The notes: generated from the letters alone by a model not told the origin. DNA of 64,000 bases from Eubacteriaceae bacterium CHKCI004 (GCA_900016875.1 FCNR01000042.1:1-64000), one strand, 5' to 3'; shown: positions 34,626 through 43,872, numbered from the stretch's first letter. Translations and numbers: made by a program.

Positions 34626-36329
34626 ATGCGAAAAAAACTTCCCATCGGGATTGATGGATTTGAAAAGATAAGGACAAATAATTTTTATTATGTGGATAAG
34701 ACAATGTTCATTGCGGAGTTGCTGCAGAATTGGGGTGAAGTGAATCTGTTCACCAGGCCAAGGCGCTTTGGAAAGACTCTCAACCTGAGCATGCTGAAAT
34801 GTTTTTTTGAAATTGGCGGCAGACAAGAATTGTTCGATGGACTGAAAATTTCTCAGGAAAAAGAATTGATTGAGGAATATATGGGACAGTTTCCGGTGAT
34901 ATCTGTCAGTCTGAAAAGCGTGGACGGGCTGAGTTTTGAGGCGGCGTCCGCGGCGCTGCGGAATATCGTCGGCAAAGAAGCCTCAAGATTTCAGTTTTTA
35001 CGGGAAAGTGTGAGATTGTCTGAAAATGAACGGGAAAGATATGAAGCATTGATTCGCGTGGATCAGGGAGTATTTGCCATGAACGATGAATTACTGGTAG
35101 ACAGCCTGCTGACACTTTCTCAGCTTCTTTCAAAACATTATGACCGAAAAATAATTCTTTTGATTGATGAATATGACGTTCCTCTGGATAAAGCATTCCA
35201 GGCCGGATATTATGACAGAATGGTCAGCCTGATCCGAAACATGCTTGGAAATGTACTCAAAACAAACGACGCGCTCTTTTTCGCTGTTCTTACAGGGTGT
35301 CTGCGGATTTCGAAGGAAAGTATCTTCACAGGATTAAATAATCTGAAAGTTCACACAGTTTCTGACAGCAGATATGATGAGTATTTTGGATTTACCGATG
35401 CGGATGTGTCAGATTTGCTGGACTTCTATGATCTGTCGTCTTATAAAGACATAATGAAAGACTGGTACGATGGGTATCTTTTTGGAAAAATAAATGTATA
35501 TTGCCCGTGGGACGTAATCAATTATTGCGATATCCTGTTATCAGATGAAGATGCGGAGCCGGAAAATTACTGGGCGAATACCAGTGGAAATGATATCGTG
35601 CGACGCTTGCTGAAAAAGGCAGATCAGACCACAAAAAATGAGGTAGAGCAGCTGTTAAACAATAAATATATTGTAAAATCTGTCCGCCAGGAGTTGACAT
35701 ACAGAGATATCGACAGTTCCATCGATAATATCTGGAGTGTCCTTTATGCTACCGGCTATCTGACGCAGTGTGGCCGTCTTCCGGGAAAACAGCTGAAACT
35801 GATAATTCCTAACAGAGAGGTTCACGAATTATTCACTGATCTGGTGAAAGAATGGTTTCAGGAAAAAACTCTCTCAGATTCTGCAAAGATTCATCGATTC
35901 TGCCAAGCATTTCCTGCAGGAGAAGTTGATATGATTCAGAATATGCTCCATGATTACCTGTGGGATTCCATCAGCATTCGGGACACAGCGGTCCGAGTGG
36001 ACAGAAAAGAAAACTTTTATCATGGTATGATTCTGGGGCTTCTGCGGAGCCAGGAAAACTGGTTGATTAAATCCAATGCCGAGACGGGAGAGGGATACAG
36101 TGATATATCCATCTATACGCCGGAACATATCGGCATCGTAATTGAATTAAAATATGCCCATGATGGAAATCTGGAAAAAGCCTGTGCAAAAGCATTACAG
36201 CAGATCGGAGAGAAAAAATATGCCGTCGGCCTTAGGCGGAAAGGCATGGAGAGAATCATAACATATGGAATAGCATTTTATGAAAAAGAATGTATGGTGG
36301 TCAGTGGTTTGCAGGAAAAAATGTCCTGA
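34626..36329 (+). CDS. AAA-ATPase-like protein with PD-(D/E)XK nuclease domain
   Basis: About 567 aa. Starts LPIGIDGFEKIRTNNFYYVDKT, followed by a P-loop-like RPRRFGKTLNLSML and Walker B-like ILLIDEYDVPLD, typical of the AAA-ATPase-like (DUF1703) family. The C-terminus has a PD-(D/E)XK signature (YSDISIYTPEHIGIVIELKYA). GGGGAG precedes ATG 34626 by 4-5 nt. These genes occur in many copies in gut Firmicutes and Bacteroidetes genomes; function unproven. It interrupts the usual rng-rplU neighbourhood and ends before the rplU promoter, so it looks inserted. Confidence 0.85.
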   Translation: MRKKLPIGIDGFEKIRTNNFYYVDKTMFIAELLQNWGEVNLFTRPRRFGKTLNLSMLKCFFEIGGRQELFDGLKISQEKELIEEYMGQFPVISVSLKSVDGLSFEAASAALRNIVGKEASRFQFLRESVRLSENERERYEALIRVDQGVFAMNDELLVDSLLTLSQLLSKHYDRKIILLIDEYDVPLDKAFQAGYYDRMVSLIRNMLGNVLKTNDALFFAVLTGCLRISKESIFTGLNNLKVHTVSDSRYDEYFGFTDADVSDLLDFYDLSSYKDIMKDWYDGYLFGKINVYCPWDVINYCDILLSDEDAEPENYWANTSGNDIVRRLLKKADQTTKNEVEQLLNNKYIVKSVRQELTYRDIDSSIDNIWSVLYATGYLTQCGRLPGKQLKLIIPNREVHELFTDLVKEWFQEKTLSDSAKIHRFCQAFPAGEVDMIQNMLHDYLWDSISIRDTAVRVDRKENFYHGMILGLLRSQENWLIKSNAETGEGYSDISIYTPEHIGIVIELKYAHDGNLEKACAKALQQIGEKKYAVGLRRKGMERIITYGIAFYEKECMVVSGLQEKMS

Positions 36330-36345
36330 TCGGCTGATTTTTTTC

Positions 36346-36374
36346 TTGACTTTCATTCTGCCGTATGATAACAT
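36346..36374 (+). promoter_or_regulatory. Promoter of the rplU operon
   Basis: TTGACT (36346-36351), 17-bp spacer, TAACAT (36369-36374), about 80 bp before rplU and downstream of the inserted ATPase-like gene. Confidence 0.65.
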
Positions 36375-36384
36375 GGCAAATGTA

Positions 36385-36440
36385 TGCCGCACAGTTAGGT
36401 TGAAAGTTCCGTTTGGACACCAAAACTGGCGAGTAATGTT
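36385..36440 (+). ncRNA. Putative ribosomal protein L21 leader
   Basis: The transcript leader of rplU contains GGTTGAAAG followed by a small hairpin (GTCC/GGAC-type arms around GTTT) and an A-rich stretch. Firmicute rplU genes often have a conserved L21 leader that is thought to bind L21 and control the operon. I judge this by position and general appearance, not by a covariance match. Confidence 0.45.
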
Positions 36441-36454
36441 TTAGGAGGTGCCAT

Positions 36455-36763
36455 ATGTACGCTATTATTGCAACAGGTGGTAAACAGTATAAAGTAAGCG
36501 AAGGCGACGTGATCAGAGTTGAGAAACTGGGCGTTGAGGCCGGCTCTGCTTATACATTTGACCAGGTGTTGATGGTTGGCGGTGACGAAGTAAAGGTTGG
36601 AGAACCTTTAGTTGCTGGTGCAACTGTTGAAGCTTCTGTACTGGAAGACGGTAAAGAGAAAAAGATTATCGTTTACAAGTATAAGAGAAAAACAGGCTAC
36701 CACAAGAAACAGGGTCACAGACAGCCATATACAAAGGTTAAGATCGAAAAGATCAATGCGTAA
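36455..36763 (+). CDS. rplU: 50S ribosomal protein L21
   Basis: 102 aa, full length: [14 protein letters not shown] at the start and the RNA-binding [18 protein letters not shown] near the end are diagnostic. AGGAGGTG precedes ATG 36455. First gene of the rplU-prp-rpmA operon. Confidence 0.97.
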   Translation: MYAIIATGGKQYKVSEGDVIRVEKLGVEAGSAYTFDQVLMVGGDEVKVGEPLVAGATVEASVLEDGKEKKIIVYKYKRKTGYHKKQGHRQPYTKVKIEKINA

Positions 36764-36765
36764 TC

Positions 36766-37095
36766 ATGATTACTGTTACAATTTACAGAAAGCCTGAGAA
36801 CCAGTTTAAGGGATTTCAGGTGATTGGACATGCCGGAAGCACAGAGGAAGGAGCAGACCTTGTTTGCTGTTCCGTTTCCGTACTTACCATTAATCTCGTG
36901 AACAGTCTTGAAAGCTTTACGGATGATGAATTTGAGCTTATCCAGCAGGAAGAGCTCGGTCTGGTACAGCTTACATTTAAAGAAGCGGCGATCAGCGAGA
37001 AGGCGGCGCTGCTGATGCAGTCCTTTGATTTGGGAGTACATTCTGTTGCCGAAGAGTATGATACCTGGTTAAAAGTTATAACGAAGGAGGTGTAA
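36766..37095 (+). CDS. prp: Ribosomal-processing cysteine protease Prp
   Basis: 109 aa. Catalytic His22 (GHAG) and Cys34 (VCCSVS) are at the positions known for the family. Prp cuts the N-terminal extension from ribosomal protein L27; the gene lies between rplU and rpmA as expected, and the L27 here has that extension. Starts 2 nt after rplU. Confidence 0.93.
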   Translation: MITVTIYRKPENQFKGFQVIGHAGSTEEGADLVCCSVSVLTINLVNSLESFTDDEFELIQQEELGLVQLTFKEAAISEKAALLMQSFDLGVHSVAEEYDTWLKVITKEV

Positions 37096-37100
37096 CGACC

Positions 37101-37382
37101 ATGATGAAAATGAACCTTCAGTTTTTCGCACACAAAAAGGGTGTTGGTTCCACAAAGAACGGACGTGACTCCGAGTCTAAGAGACTGGGTGCGAAGAGAG
37201 CAGACGGACAGTTTGTAAAAGCTGGTAATATTCTTTACAGACAGCGCGGTACAAAGATTCATCCAGGCGTTAACGTAGGACGCGGTGGAGATGACACATT
37301 ATTTGCATTAGTAGATGGTGTTGTTCGTTTTGAAAGAAAAGGCAGAGACAAAAAACAGTGCTCTGTATACCCAGTAGCATAG
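37101..37382 (+). CDS. rpmA: 50S ribosomal protein L27 with Prp-cleaved extension
   Basis: 93 aa. Begins [17 protein letters not shown]; the LQFFA-HKKG junction is the Prp cut site, so mature L27 begins at HKKG. GAAGGAGGTG precedes the start. Followed by a strong terminator. Confidence 0.97.
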   Translation: MMKMNLQFFAHKKGVGSTKNGRDSESKRLGAKRADGQFVKAGNILYRQRGTKIHPGVNVGRGGDDTLFALVDGVVRFERKGRDKKQCSVYPVA

Positions 37383-37398
37383 GGAACTCTTGTTTATC

Positions 37399-37437
37399 AG
37401 CGGCTTCAAAAGTAACGGTTTGAAGCCGCTTTCTTTA
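37399..37437 (+). terminator. Terminator after rpmA
   Basis: 12-bp perfect stem AGCGGCTTCAAA / TTTGAAGCCGCT, loop of 8 nt, then TTCTTTA. Separates the ribosomal operon from obgE. Confidence 0.85.
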
Positions 37438-37502
37438 TGGATATGAGAATCCTTTATGAAAGGATTTTGTCTTATAAAAAACAGAAAGGAAGTGTATCAT
37501 CA

Positions 37503-38792
37503 ATGTTTGCAGACCGTGCGCGCATTTTTATCCGTTCCGGCAAAGGCGGGGACGGACATGTCAGCTTCCGGAGAGAGCTGTACGTCCCTGACGGCGGTCC
37601 TGACGGCGGGGACGGCGGCAAGGGCGGCGATTTGATTTTTGTCGTGGATCCGGGGCTTAATACGCTTGTGGACTACCGCCATAAAAGAAAATATTGTGCC
37701 GGAGACGGAAAGGAAGGCTCCAAGCGCCGCTGTACCGGCGCAAGCGGAGAGGATATGATTCTGAAAGTACCGGCGGGAACCGTCATCAAGGACGCGGAGA
37801 CCGGAAAGGTTATCCTTGATATGGCAAACCGGACGGAACCGGTAGTTTTATTAAAAGGCGGCCGGGGTGGTAAAGGTAACCAGCATTACGCCACTGCCAC
37901 CATGCAGGCGCCGAAATACGCCCAGCCGGGACAGGAAGCAAAGGAACTCTGGGTGGATCTGGAGCTTAAAGTCATTGCTGACGTGGGGCTGGTTGGATTC
38001 CCGAATGTGGGCAAGTCCACGCTGCTTTCCCGTGTCACCAATGCAAAGCCGAAGATTGCCAACTATCATTTCACTACATTGAATCCGAATCTTGGCGTAG
38101 TGGATCTGGCGGAAGGAAACGGTTTTGTTATCGCAGATATTCCGGGAATCATTGAAGGGGCTTCTGAGGGCGTCGGCTTAGGTCTTCAGTTTTTAAGACA
38201 TATTGAGCGGACGAAAGTAATGATTCATATGGTAGATGCTGCCTCTGTGGAAGGGAGAGATCCAATCGCAGATATTAAGGCCATTAATCAGGAGCTGGCT
38301 TCTTATAATCCCGAACTGGCGAAGCGGCCTCAGGTTATTGCCGCCAATAAGGTGGATGCCATGAGTGAGGAAGATTGTCAGGTGATTGTAGAAATGCTGG
38401 AAGAAGAGTTCGGATCCCAGGGTATCAGGGTCTTTCCGATTTCTGCTGTCAGCGGCAGAGGAGTAAAAGAACTCCTGTGGCACGTGAACTCTTTATTGAA
38501 AGAGCTGCCGGACGAACCCGTTGAGTTTGAGCAGGAATATTTCTTTGAACTGCAGCAGGAAGAACCGGCGGAGTCCATCGTGGTCGCCATGGCGGAACCG
38601 GGTGTGTTTACTGTGGAAGGACCGAAAGTGGAAAGAATGCTTGGCTACACTAACCTGGAATCTGAGAAAGGTTTTGAATTCTTCCAGAAGTTTATGAAGG
38701 AAAACGGCGTTCTTGCACGTCTGGAAGAACTTGGTATTGAGGAAGGCGATACGGTCCGCCTTTATAATCTGGAATTTGATTACTATAAATAA
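37503..38792 (+). CDS. obgE: GTPase Obg
   Basis: 429 aa. Glycine-rich Obg domain (FIRSGKGGDGHVSFRRE, PDGGDGGKGG), G domain with GFPNVGKS, DIPGIIEGA and NKVD, and a C-terminal OCT domain. Ribosome-assembly GTPase. ATG 37503 is preferred over the upstream in-frame ATG since it matches the family's start (MFADRARIF) and has GAAAGGAAG before it. Confidence 0.96.
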   Translation: MFADRARIFIRSGKGGDGHVSFRRELYVPDGGPDGGDGGKGGDLIFVVDPGLNTLVDYRHKRKYCAGDGKEGSKRRCTGASGEDMILKVPAGTVIKDAETGKVILDMANRTEPVVLLKGGRGGKGNQHYATATMQAPKYAQPGQEAKELWVDLELKVIADVGLVGFPNVGKSTLLSRVTNAKPKIANYHFTTLNPNLGVVDLAEGNGFVIADIPGIIEGASEGVGLGLQFLRHIERTKVMIHMVDAASVEGRDPIADIKAINQELASYNPELAKRPQVIAANKVDAMSEEDCQVIVEMLEEEFGSQGIRVFPISAVSGRGVKELLWHVNSLLKELPDEPVEFEQEYFFELQQEEPAESIVVAMAEPGVFTVEGPKVERMLGYTNLESEKGFEFFQKFMKENGVLARLEELGIEEGDTVRLYNLEFDYYK

Positions 38793-38803
38793 GGAGAGAA
38801 TAA

Positions 38804-39091
38804 ATGACAAGTAAACAGAGAGCCTATTTAAAAGGCCTTGCCATGACCATAGATCCGATTTTTCAAATCGGTAAAGCGTCCCTGACGCCGGAACTCATCG
38901 AGGGTGTCCGGGAAGCCATTGAAAAACGAGAATTGATCAAAATTTCGGTTCTGAAAAATTGTTTTGACGACCCAAAAGAATTGGCGCAGATTCTTGCAGA
39001 AAGAACCCGTTCTGAGGTGGTGCAGGTCATCGGCAAAAAAATCGTGCTGTTCAAACAGGCAAAGGAAAAGAGTAAGATTACCCTGCCGTAG
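38804..39091 (+). CDS. yhbY: YhbY family RNA-binding protein
   Basis: 95 aa CRM-domain protein (LKGLAMTIDPIFQIGKASLTPELIEGV, then ELIKISVLKNC). Binds pre-50S ribosomal RNA in known cases. Follows obgE by 11 nt with AAGGAG before ATG. Confidence 0.93.
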   Translation: MTSKQRAYLKGLAMTIDPIFQIGKASLTPELIEGVREAIEKRELIKISVLKNCFDDPKELAQILAERTRSEVVQVIGKKIVLFKQAKEKSKITLP

Positions 39092-39160
39092 ATCATAAAA
39101 AAATTTTGAAATATGTACGTTTGCGGGGAATCACAGGAGCGATCATGACAGAGGTGCAGT

Positions 39161-39772
39161 ATGAGTAGAAACAGAAAAATCGGTATTATGGGCGGAACAT
39201 TTAATCCCATCCATTTTGGTCATCTGCTGCTGGCGGAAACAGCGTATCATCAATTTTCGCTGGATGAGATTCTTTTCATGCCTACAAAGAATCCTTATTA
39301 TAAGAAGCTCGGCAATTCTGTGACAGAAGAAGACAGAGTACAGATGGTGAAGCTCGCTATAAAAGACAACGCCCATTTCACATTTTCCGGGGAGGAACTG
39401 AACCGGGAGGGAACCACCTACACGGTGGAGACACTTAAAAACCTGACGCAGAAGAATCCCGACTGTGAATATTATTTTATTATGGGAGCAGATTCCCTTT
39501 ATCATATCGAATCGTGGAAAGATACAGAGAAAGTGCTCCAAATGGCGGTCATTCTGGTGGCTGGCCGCGGGGATTTGTCCAGTTCCCTGAACAGCCAGAT
39601 AGAATATATCGAAAATAAATATGATGCCTCTATTCATTTTCTTAATTCTCCAAGTCTGGAAATATCATCCAATGATATCCGCAGGCGGGTTCAGACGGGG
39701 GAAAGCATCCGCTATCTTCTTCCCCGGGAAGTAGCGGACTATATTTATGATCATGGGCTTTATGTGATGTAG
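39161..39772 (+). CDS. nadD: Nicotinate-nucleotide adenylyltransferase
   Basis: 203 aa. GGTFNPIHFGHLLLAE carries the (T/H)xGH-type nucleotidyltransferase motif, and ISSNDIRRRV is the C-terminal phosphate-binding motif. Catalyses the adenylation of nicotinate mononucleotide in NAD synthesis. Confidence 0.95.
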   Translation: MSRNRKIGIMGGTFNPIHFGHLLLAETAYHQFSLDEILFMPTKNPYYKKLGNSVTEEDRVQMVKLAIKDNAHFTFSGEELNREGTTYTVETLKNLTQKNPDCEYYFIMGADSLYHIESWKDTEKVLQMAVILVAGRGDLSSSLNSQIEYIENKYDASIHFLNSPSLEISSNDIRRRVQTGESIRYLLPREVADYIYDHGLYVM

Positions 39773-39791
39773 GATAGATGGGAGTGGACAA

Positions 39792-40376
39792 ATGACCAGA
39801 GAGGAAATCAAAAAAGATCTGAAAAATCTTTTATCGGAGAAACGATTTGAACATACGCTGGGGGTGGAATATACTTCCGCATGTCTTGCCATGCGCTACG
39901 GGGTAGATATGGAGAAGGCAAGAATGGCAGGTCTTCTCCATGACTGTGCCAAATACCTCTCAGCGGAAGATAAGATTTCAAACAGTAAAAAATATGGAAT
40001 GCCCATATCCAAGTATGAAAAAAAGAATCCGGAGCTGCTCCATGCCAAGCTGGGAGCCTGTTTCGCCAATGTGAAATACGGCGTTTCGGATCCGGAGATT
40101 CTTTCCGCCATCACCTGGCACACCACAGGCAAACCGGATATGTCCCTGTTGGATAAGATTGTCTATGTGGCGGATTACCTTGAGCCTAACCGGAATCAGG
40201 CTCCGAATCTTGCCGAGGTCAGAGAGCTGGCTTTCCGGGATCTGGATGAATGTCTGTGCCAGATTCTTGAGGACAGCATAAAATATTTATCCAATAAAAA
40301 AAGCACCACGGATCCGATGACGCGCCGGACGTGGGAATATTACAGAATATACAGGATGAGAAATCAGGAGGTGTAA
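39792..40376 (+). CDS. yqeK: HD-domain protein YqeK (Ap4A hydrolase)
   Basis: 194 aa HD-domain hydrolase: His in EHTLGVEYT, HD pair in LLHDCAKY, later His in TWHTTG and Asp in VADYLEP. The family splits diadenosine tetraphosphate symmetrically. In operon between nadD and rsfS. Confidence 0.93.
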   Translation: MTREEIKKDLKNLLSEKRFEHTLGVEYTSACLAMRYGVDMEKARMAGLLHDCAKYLSAEDKISNSKKYGMPISKYEKKNPELLHAKLGACFANVKYGVSDPEILSAITWHTTGKPDMSLLDKIVYVADYLEPNRNQAPNLAEVRELAFRDLDECLCQILEDSIKYLSNKKSTTDPMTRRTWEYYRIYRMRNQEV

Positions 40377-40378
40377 CA

Positions 40379-40750
40379 TTGGAAGAATCAAGGAAAATGA
40401 CAGAGCTGGTGATTGACGCACTGGAAGAAAAAAAGGCGGAGGATATTACCATTTTAGATATCAGTGAGATTTCCGTACTGGCTGATTATTTTGTTATTGC
40501 CGACGGAAATAACAGAAATCAGGTGCAGGCTATGGCGGACAGTGTGGAAGAAGCCCTTGGAAGAGCCGGTTATGAACCAAAGCAGATTGAAGGCTACCAG
40601 ACAGCCAACTGGATTCTGATGGATTACAAGGATGTCATCATCCATGTATTCAGTAAAGAAGACAGAGGATTTTACGATCTTGAGAGAATTTGGAGAGACG
40701 GGAAACCGGTGACGATCGAGGAAATCCGCCAGGAAAGAGAGGCAGAGTAA
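40379..40750 (+). CDS. rsfS: Ribosomal silencing factor RsfS
   Basis: About 123 aa: IDALEEKKAEDITILDIS, ADYFVIADGNNRNQVQAMADSV and the ending region YDLERIWRDGK are diagnostic. Binds L14 and blocks subunit joining. TTG 40379 is chosen because AGGAGGTG lies 5 nt before it; the preceding gene stops at 40376. Confidence 0.93.
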   Translation: MEESRKMTELVIDALEEKKAEDITILDISEISVLADYFVIADGNNRNQVQAMADSVEEALGRAGYEPKQIEGYQTANWILMDYKDVIIHVFSKEDRGFYDLERIWRDGKPVTIEEIRQEREAE

Positions 40751-40821
40751 TCTGCGGTATATTCCAAACATTATGTGAAGCGCAGCTTCGATTTTTATGA
40801 TAGTTTTGTCTACATCAAATG

Positions 40822-40865
40822 TGGCAGCCAGAGAAGTCCGATGCGGACACTGGCTGCCATTTTGT
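40822..40865 (+). terminator. Terminator at end of the rng-rsfS region
   Basis: Long stem TGGCAGCCAG / CTGGCTGCCA with an inner GTCCG/CGGAC stem, followed by TTTTGTCT. Confidence 0.85.
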
Positions 40866-40886
40866 CTGCTATTTATCTGTATATTC

Positions 40887-41432
40887 TTATGAACGTTCCG
40901 GGCTCTCCAGAAGCCGCGACAACAGCCGGCAGATCTGTGCGGTGGTCTTCTCCCGGCTTCCCTCCTTATCGATGGCGGGATGATCCAGAAGCAGCCCGAA
41001 CAGGCCGTAAGTACAGAAGGTAAGGGTCATATCCATATCCGAGTAACTGATGGAGGTATCCGGCAGCTTCAGCCGGAAAAAGTCCTGCAGAAAGTTCTTC
41101 AGAGAACTGATCAGCAGGCGGCTGATAATTTCATGGTATTTAGAAGACAGCAGCTTTTGAATAAATGCGCGGTTATCTTCTGAAAAAACAAGAAACATCG
41201 TCATGGCCTCTTCTGCACTGTCGCATTGCAGACTTTTTGCGAGCAGATCTTCCATGCGGCGGTGAAAAATCCATTCCACCACTTCCAGTATATCCTGATA
41301 GTGATAATAAAAAGTCTGCCTGGAGATCTGGCAGTGTTCCGCCAAATCCTTCACTGAAATCTTATCCACATTTTTTTGTTTTATTAAGGTAAGAAATGCA
41401 GCAGCAATTCGGTCTTTTAATTGTCCAGTCAT
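40887..41432 (-). CDS. TetR/AcrR family regulator
   Basis: About 181 aa: TetR helix-turn-helix KISVKDLAEHCQISRQTFYYHYQDILEVVEW (residues about 24-54), DhaS-like subgroup. ATG 41432 is preferred (GAAGGG 8 nt upstream); GTG 41441 is in frame. Divergent from the FtsH/dehydrogenase chimera and separated from it by about 50 bp, so it likely controls that promoter. Confidence 0.88.
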   Translation of the reverse strand: MTGQLKDRIAAAFLTLIKQKNVDKISVKDLAEHCQISRQTFYYHYQDILEVVEWIFHRRMEDLLAKSLQCDSAEEAMTMFLVFSEDNRAFIQKLLSSKYHEIISRLLISSLKNFLQDFFRLKLPDTSISYSDMDMTLTFCTYGLFGLLLDHPAIDKEGSREKTTAQICRLLSRLLESPERS

Positions 41433-41479
41433 GTTTGTCACCCTTCATTTCTATTACGAAACAAAATGGAGGTAAATGC

Positions 41480-42103
41480 ATGAATGAAGTAAAAAAACCG
41501 AGAAAACCATTGATTTTTTATTACTGCATTGTCTTAATCTGTCTGATTCTGTTTAATTCCATTGCTGTCCCTTGGCTGATGGAAAGACAGGTTAAGGAAG
41601 TCGATTATGGAACTTTTATATCCATGACCGAGAAAAAGCAGGTAGACAGAGTCGATCTGGATTCGCAGGAAAATGTGATTTATTTTACAGACAAAGAAGA
41701 GCAGATATATAAGACGGCCATGGTGGAGGATGCAGGCCTGACAGATTTCCAGGCACATCAGATGGAGCATCAGCTGGGAGCCCTTACCGACTGCAACCAC
41801 GGACAGGGACTGGCAGTGATTCATCCGGCCTACTATCGTCATATCCTGAAGGATGCGGAGGCAAAATTTACCCGGTTCGCAAAAGAAGTGTTTGGCGTAG
41901 AGACAGCGGAGGAAGGCATCAATGCGCTGGAAGCATTTATTAAGGAATGTGGTCTTCCGACATCCTGGAGCCAGCTTGCATCCAGAGTCGACATCACGCC
42001 GGAGCTGCTTCGCCGGGTGGCAGACACCTGCAACCTTATTCCGAGCGGACCACGCGCCCTTGACCGGGATGAAATCTATGAGATCCTCATGGAGTGTATG
42101 TAA
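41480..42103 (+). pseudogene. Chimera: FtsH N-terminus fused to iron alcohol dehydrogenase C-terminus
   Basis: 207 aa in one open frame. Residues 1-about 80 match the N-terminus of an FtsH-type membrane protease: one membrane helix (LIFYYCIVLICLILFNSIAVPW) and the extracytoplasmic start VDYGTFISM ... IYFTDKEEQIYKT. From about residue 90 it is the C-terminus of an iron-containing (butanol-type) alcohol dehydrogenase: HQMEHQLGALTDCNHGQGLAVIHPAYY to DEIYEILMECM. The ATPase, protease and most of the dehydrogenase are absent. GGAGGT precedes ATG 41480. Most simply, a large in-frame deletion joined two adjacent genes. Confidence 0.8.
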
Positions 42104-42193
42104 AAACGAGAAATAGACGCGGCTATCTTCGGGGCAGTATCGATTCTGTCCTTGAAAAAGCTGCTTTTTATAAAATGGAGGTTAAAAACAGAG

Positions 42194-42814
42194 ATGTTAT
42201 TTTACCCCATGGTAAAGGAATTCTTAAAAAAAGCAGACTTTGACACAGAGTATTTCTATATGGTGCTCACCTACGGAAACCGCCACGGCGGCGCTGCGGA
42301 GCTTGCCATGGATTACTGTGAATCCTGCGGCATCCATCCGTCCTATATCAACGTCCTTATGATGGTGGATAACTGGCTTCCGAGCTTCGACATGAATGAG
42401 CAGAAATGTATCGAGAAAAAGGTGGAAGAACATTTGCGGGTCATAAAAGAAGAGATTGACAGGCGCACAGAGCGCATCTCACCGGTGACGGACGCCGACC
42501 GTGCCGCTCACCAGCAGTTTCTGGCAGGGCAGGCGGCGCTTCCGGAGAATGCCTGGCAGTATATGATTCAGATAAAAGAGGGGTGCATCGGCTGCGGCAT
42601 CTGCCAGAAAGTCTGTCCGTCCGGTTCCATCCGTATGGAAAACAGTAAAGCTGTGCACATTCCGGGAAACTGCCAGAGTTGTCTTGCCTGCGTGCATCAT
42701 TGCCCGCAGAAGGCCATCGGTCTCAGCATTCCGGAAAAGAATCCGGACGCCCGGTACAGAAATGAACACATTTCCCTGCAGGAGATTATGGAAGCAAATG
42801 GGCAGGGCGCCTGA
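42194..42814 (+). CDS. EFR1-type ferredoxin lacking the flavodoxin N-terminus
   Basis: About 206 aa. It matches EFR1 proteins from the middle of the flavodoxin domain (EYFYMVLTYGNRHGGAAELA) to the C-terminal two-cluster ferredoxin (CIGCGICQKVC, CQSCLACVHHC) and ends LQEIMEANGQGA. The first 45 or so residues with the TGTGN phosphate loop are missing. A GGAGG lies 12-13 nt before ATG 42194; a TTG at 42152 is in frame but adds residues unlike the family. Likely a remnant or shortened form, next to the chimeric frame. Confidence 0.7.
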   Translation: MLFYPMVKEFLKKADFDTEYFYMVLTYGNRHGGAAELAMDYCESCGIHPSYINVLMMVDNWLPSFDMNEQKCIEKKVEEHLRVIKEEIDRRTERISPVTDADRAAHQQFLAGQAALPENAWQYMIQIKEGCIGCGICQKVCPSGSIRMENSKAVHIPGNCQSCLACVHHCPQKAIGLSIPEKNPDARYRNEHISLQEIMEANGQGA

Positions 42815-42819
42815 GTACG

Positions 42820-43872
42820 CTACTCTTCCGGCGATAGCAGCCGCACAGTAAAGACGCTGCCTTTACCCGGCTCGCTGGACACATGGATATCTCCGCCGCA
42901 CAGGTCGAGGATGATCCTGCAGATGGCAAGGCCCAGGCCGTTGCCCTGCTCTTTCCGGGAGGAATCTCCCTGATAAAACTTCTCAAAAATGTGTTTCTTA
43001 GTCTCCTCCGTCATTCCGATGCCCCGGTCAGAGACAGTGACGGTGATATCGTTGTGGTACTGGCGCAGGGTGATGGCGACGGAGGAGCCGGGATTGGAAA
43101 ACTTGACAGCGTTGCCGATCAGGTTGGTCCACACCTGGAACAACAGGGCGGACTGCCCGGTGTAGGATAGTTCCATCAGATCTACATCAAGAGTGATATT
43201 TTTTTTGCTCCACTTGGGCTCAAGAAGCACGATGGCCTCCCGGATCTGTTCGTCCAGCCGGTATCGCACCGGCTCACGCAGGGCATTCTGATTCTCCAGC
43301 CGGGATAACTGCAGAATATTGCTGGTCAGGTCGTTTAGCTTTTCAATATTGAAAAACGCCATCTGAATATATTCATTTCTCTCGCTTTCTGACAAGTCCG
43401 GATCCTGCAGCAGAGTGACATAGCCGGCGATGGAAGAAAGGGGCGTTTTGAATTCGTGAGATACATTTGCTATAAAATCATTTCGCATGATCTCCACGGA
43501 ATTCAGCTCCCTTGCCATAAAATTAAAATTGTCAATGGTCGTCTGGATTTCATCAATACTGCCCTGATAATCAATCTGCGCGCTGTAATCGCCTCGGGCG
43601 ATCTGCCGGGACGCGCGGCTCATCTCTTCCAGAGGATGGAACACATTTCGCATCAGAAAGAAGGAAATCACATACCCAAGCAGAAAACAGAGAAGTCCGA
43701 TCAGGACAAATGTGACGGTGATAGGAACAGTTACCGTGCCGACGGATATCCCATTTCTGGCCAGAAAATATAAAACGCCCGGTATCAGAAAGAAAAAGGG
43801 CAGAATGATTACAAAAAAGGTCAGTGTGAACCGTTTGCGGATGTTCCATATTTCTTTATTCCACTTCATCAT
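42820..43872 (-). CDS. Sensor histidine kinase, HAMP type
   Basis: 350 aa. Two membrane helices (about 16-37 and 49-73) with almost no loop between them, HAMP (75-125), phosphorylated His139 in VSHEFKTPL, N-box GNAVKFSN, G1 SDRGIGM and G2 GNGLGLAI. The very short external loop suggests an intramembrane sensor of envelope stress or antimicrobials, as in BceS-like kinases. It overlaps the response regulator gene by 17 nt. Confidence 0.92.
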   Translation of the reverse strand: MMKWNKEIWNIRKRFTLTFFVIILPFFFLIPGVLYFLARNGISVGTVTVPITVTFVLIGLLCFLLGYVISFFLMRNVFHPLEEMSRASRQIARGDYSAQIDYQGSIDEIQTTIDNFNFMARELNSVEIMRNDFIANVSHEFKTPLSSIAGYVTLLQDPDLSESERNEYIQMAFFNIEKLNDLTSNILQLSRLENQNALREPVRYRLDEQIREAIVLLEPKWSKKNITLDVDLMELSYTGQSALLFQVWTNLIGNAVKFSNPGSSVAITLRQYHNDITVTVSDRGIGMTEETKKHIFEKFYQGDSSRKEQGNGLGLAICRIILDLCGGDIHVSSEPGKGSVFTVRLLSPEE

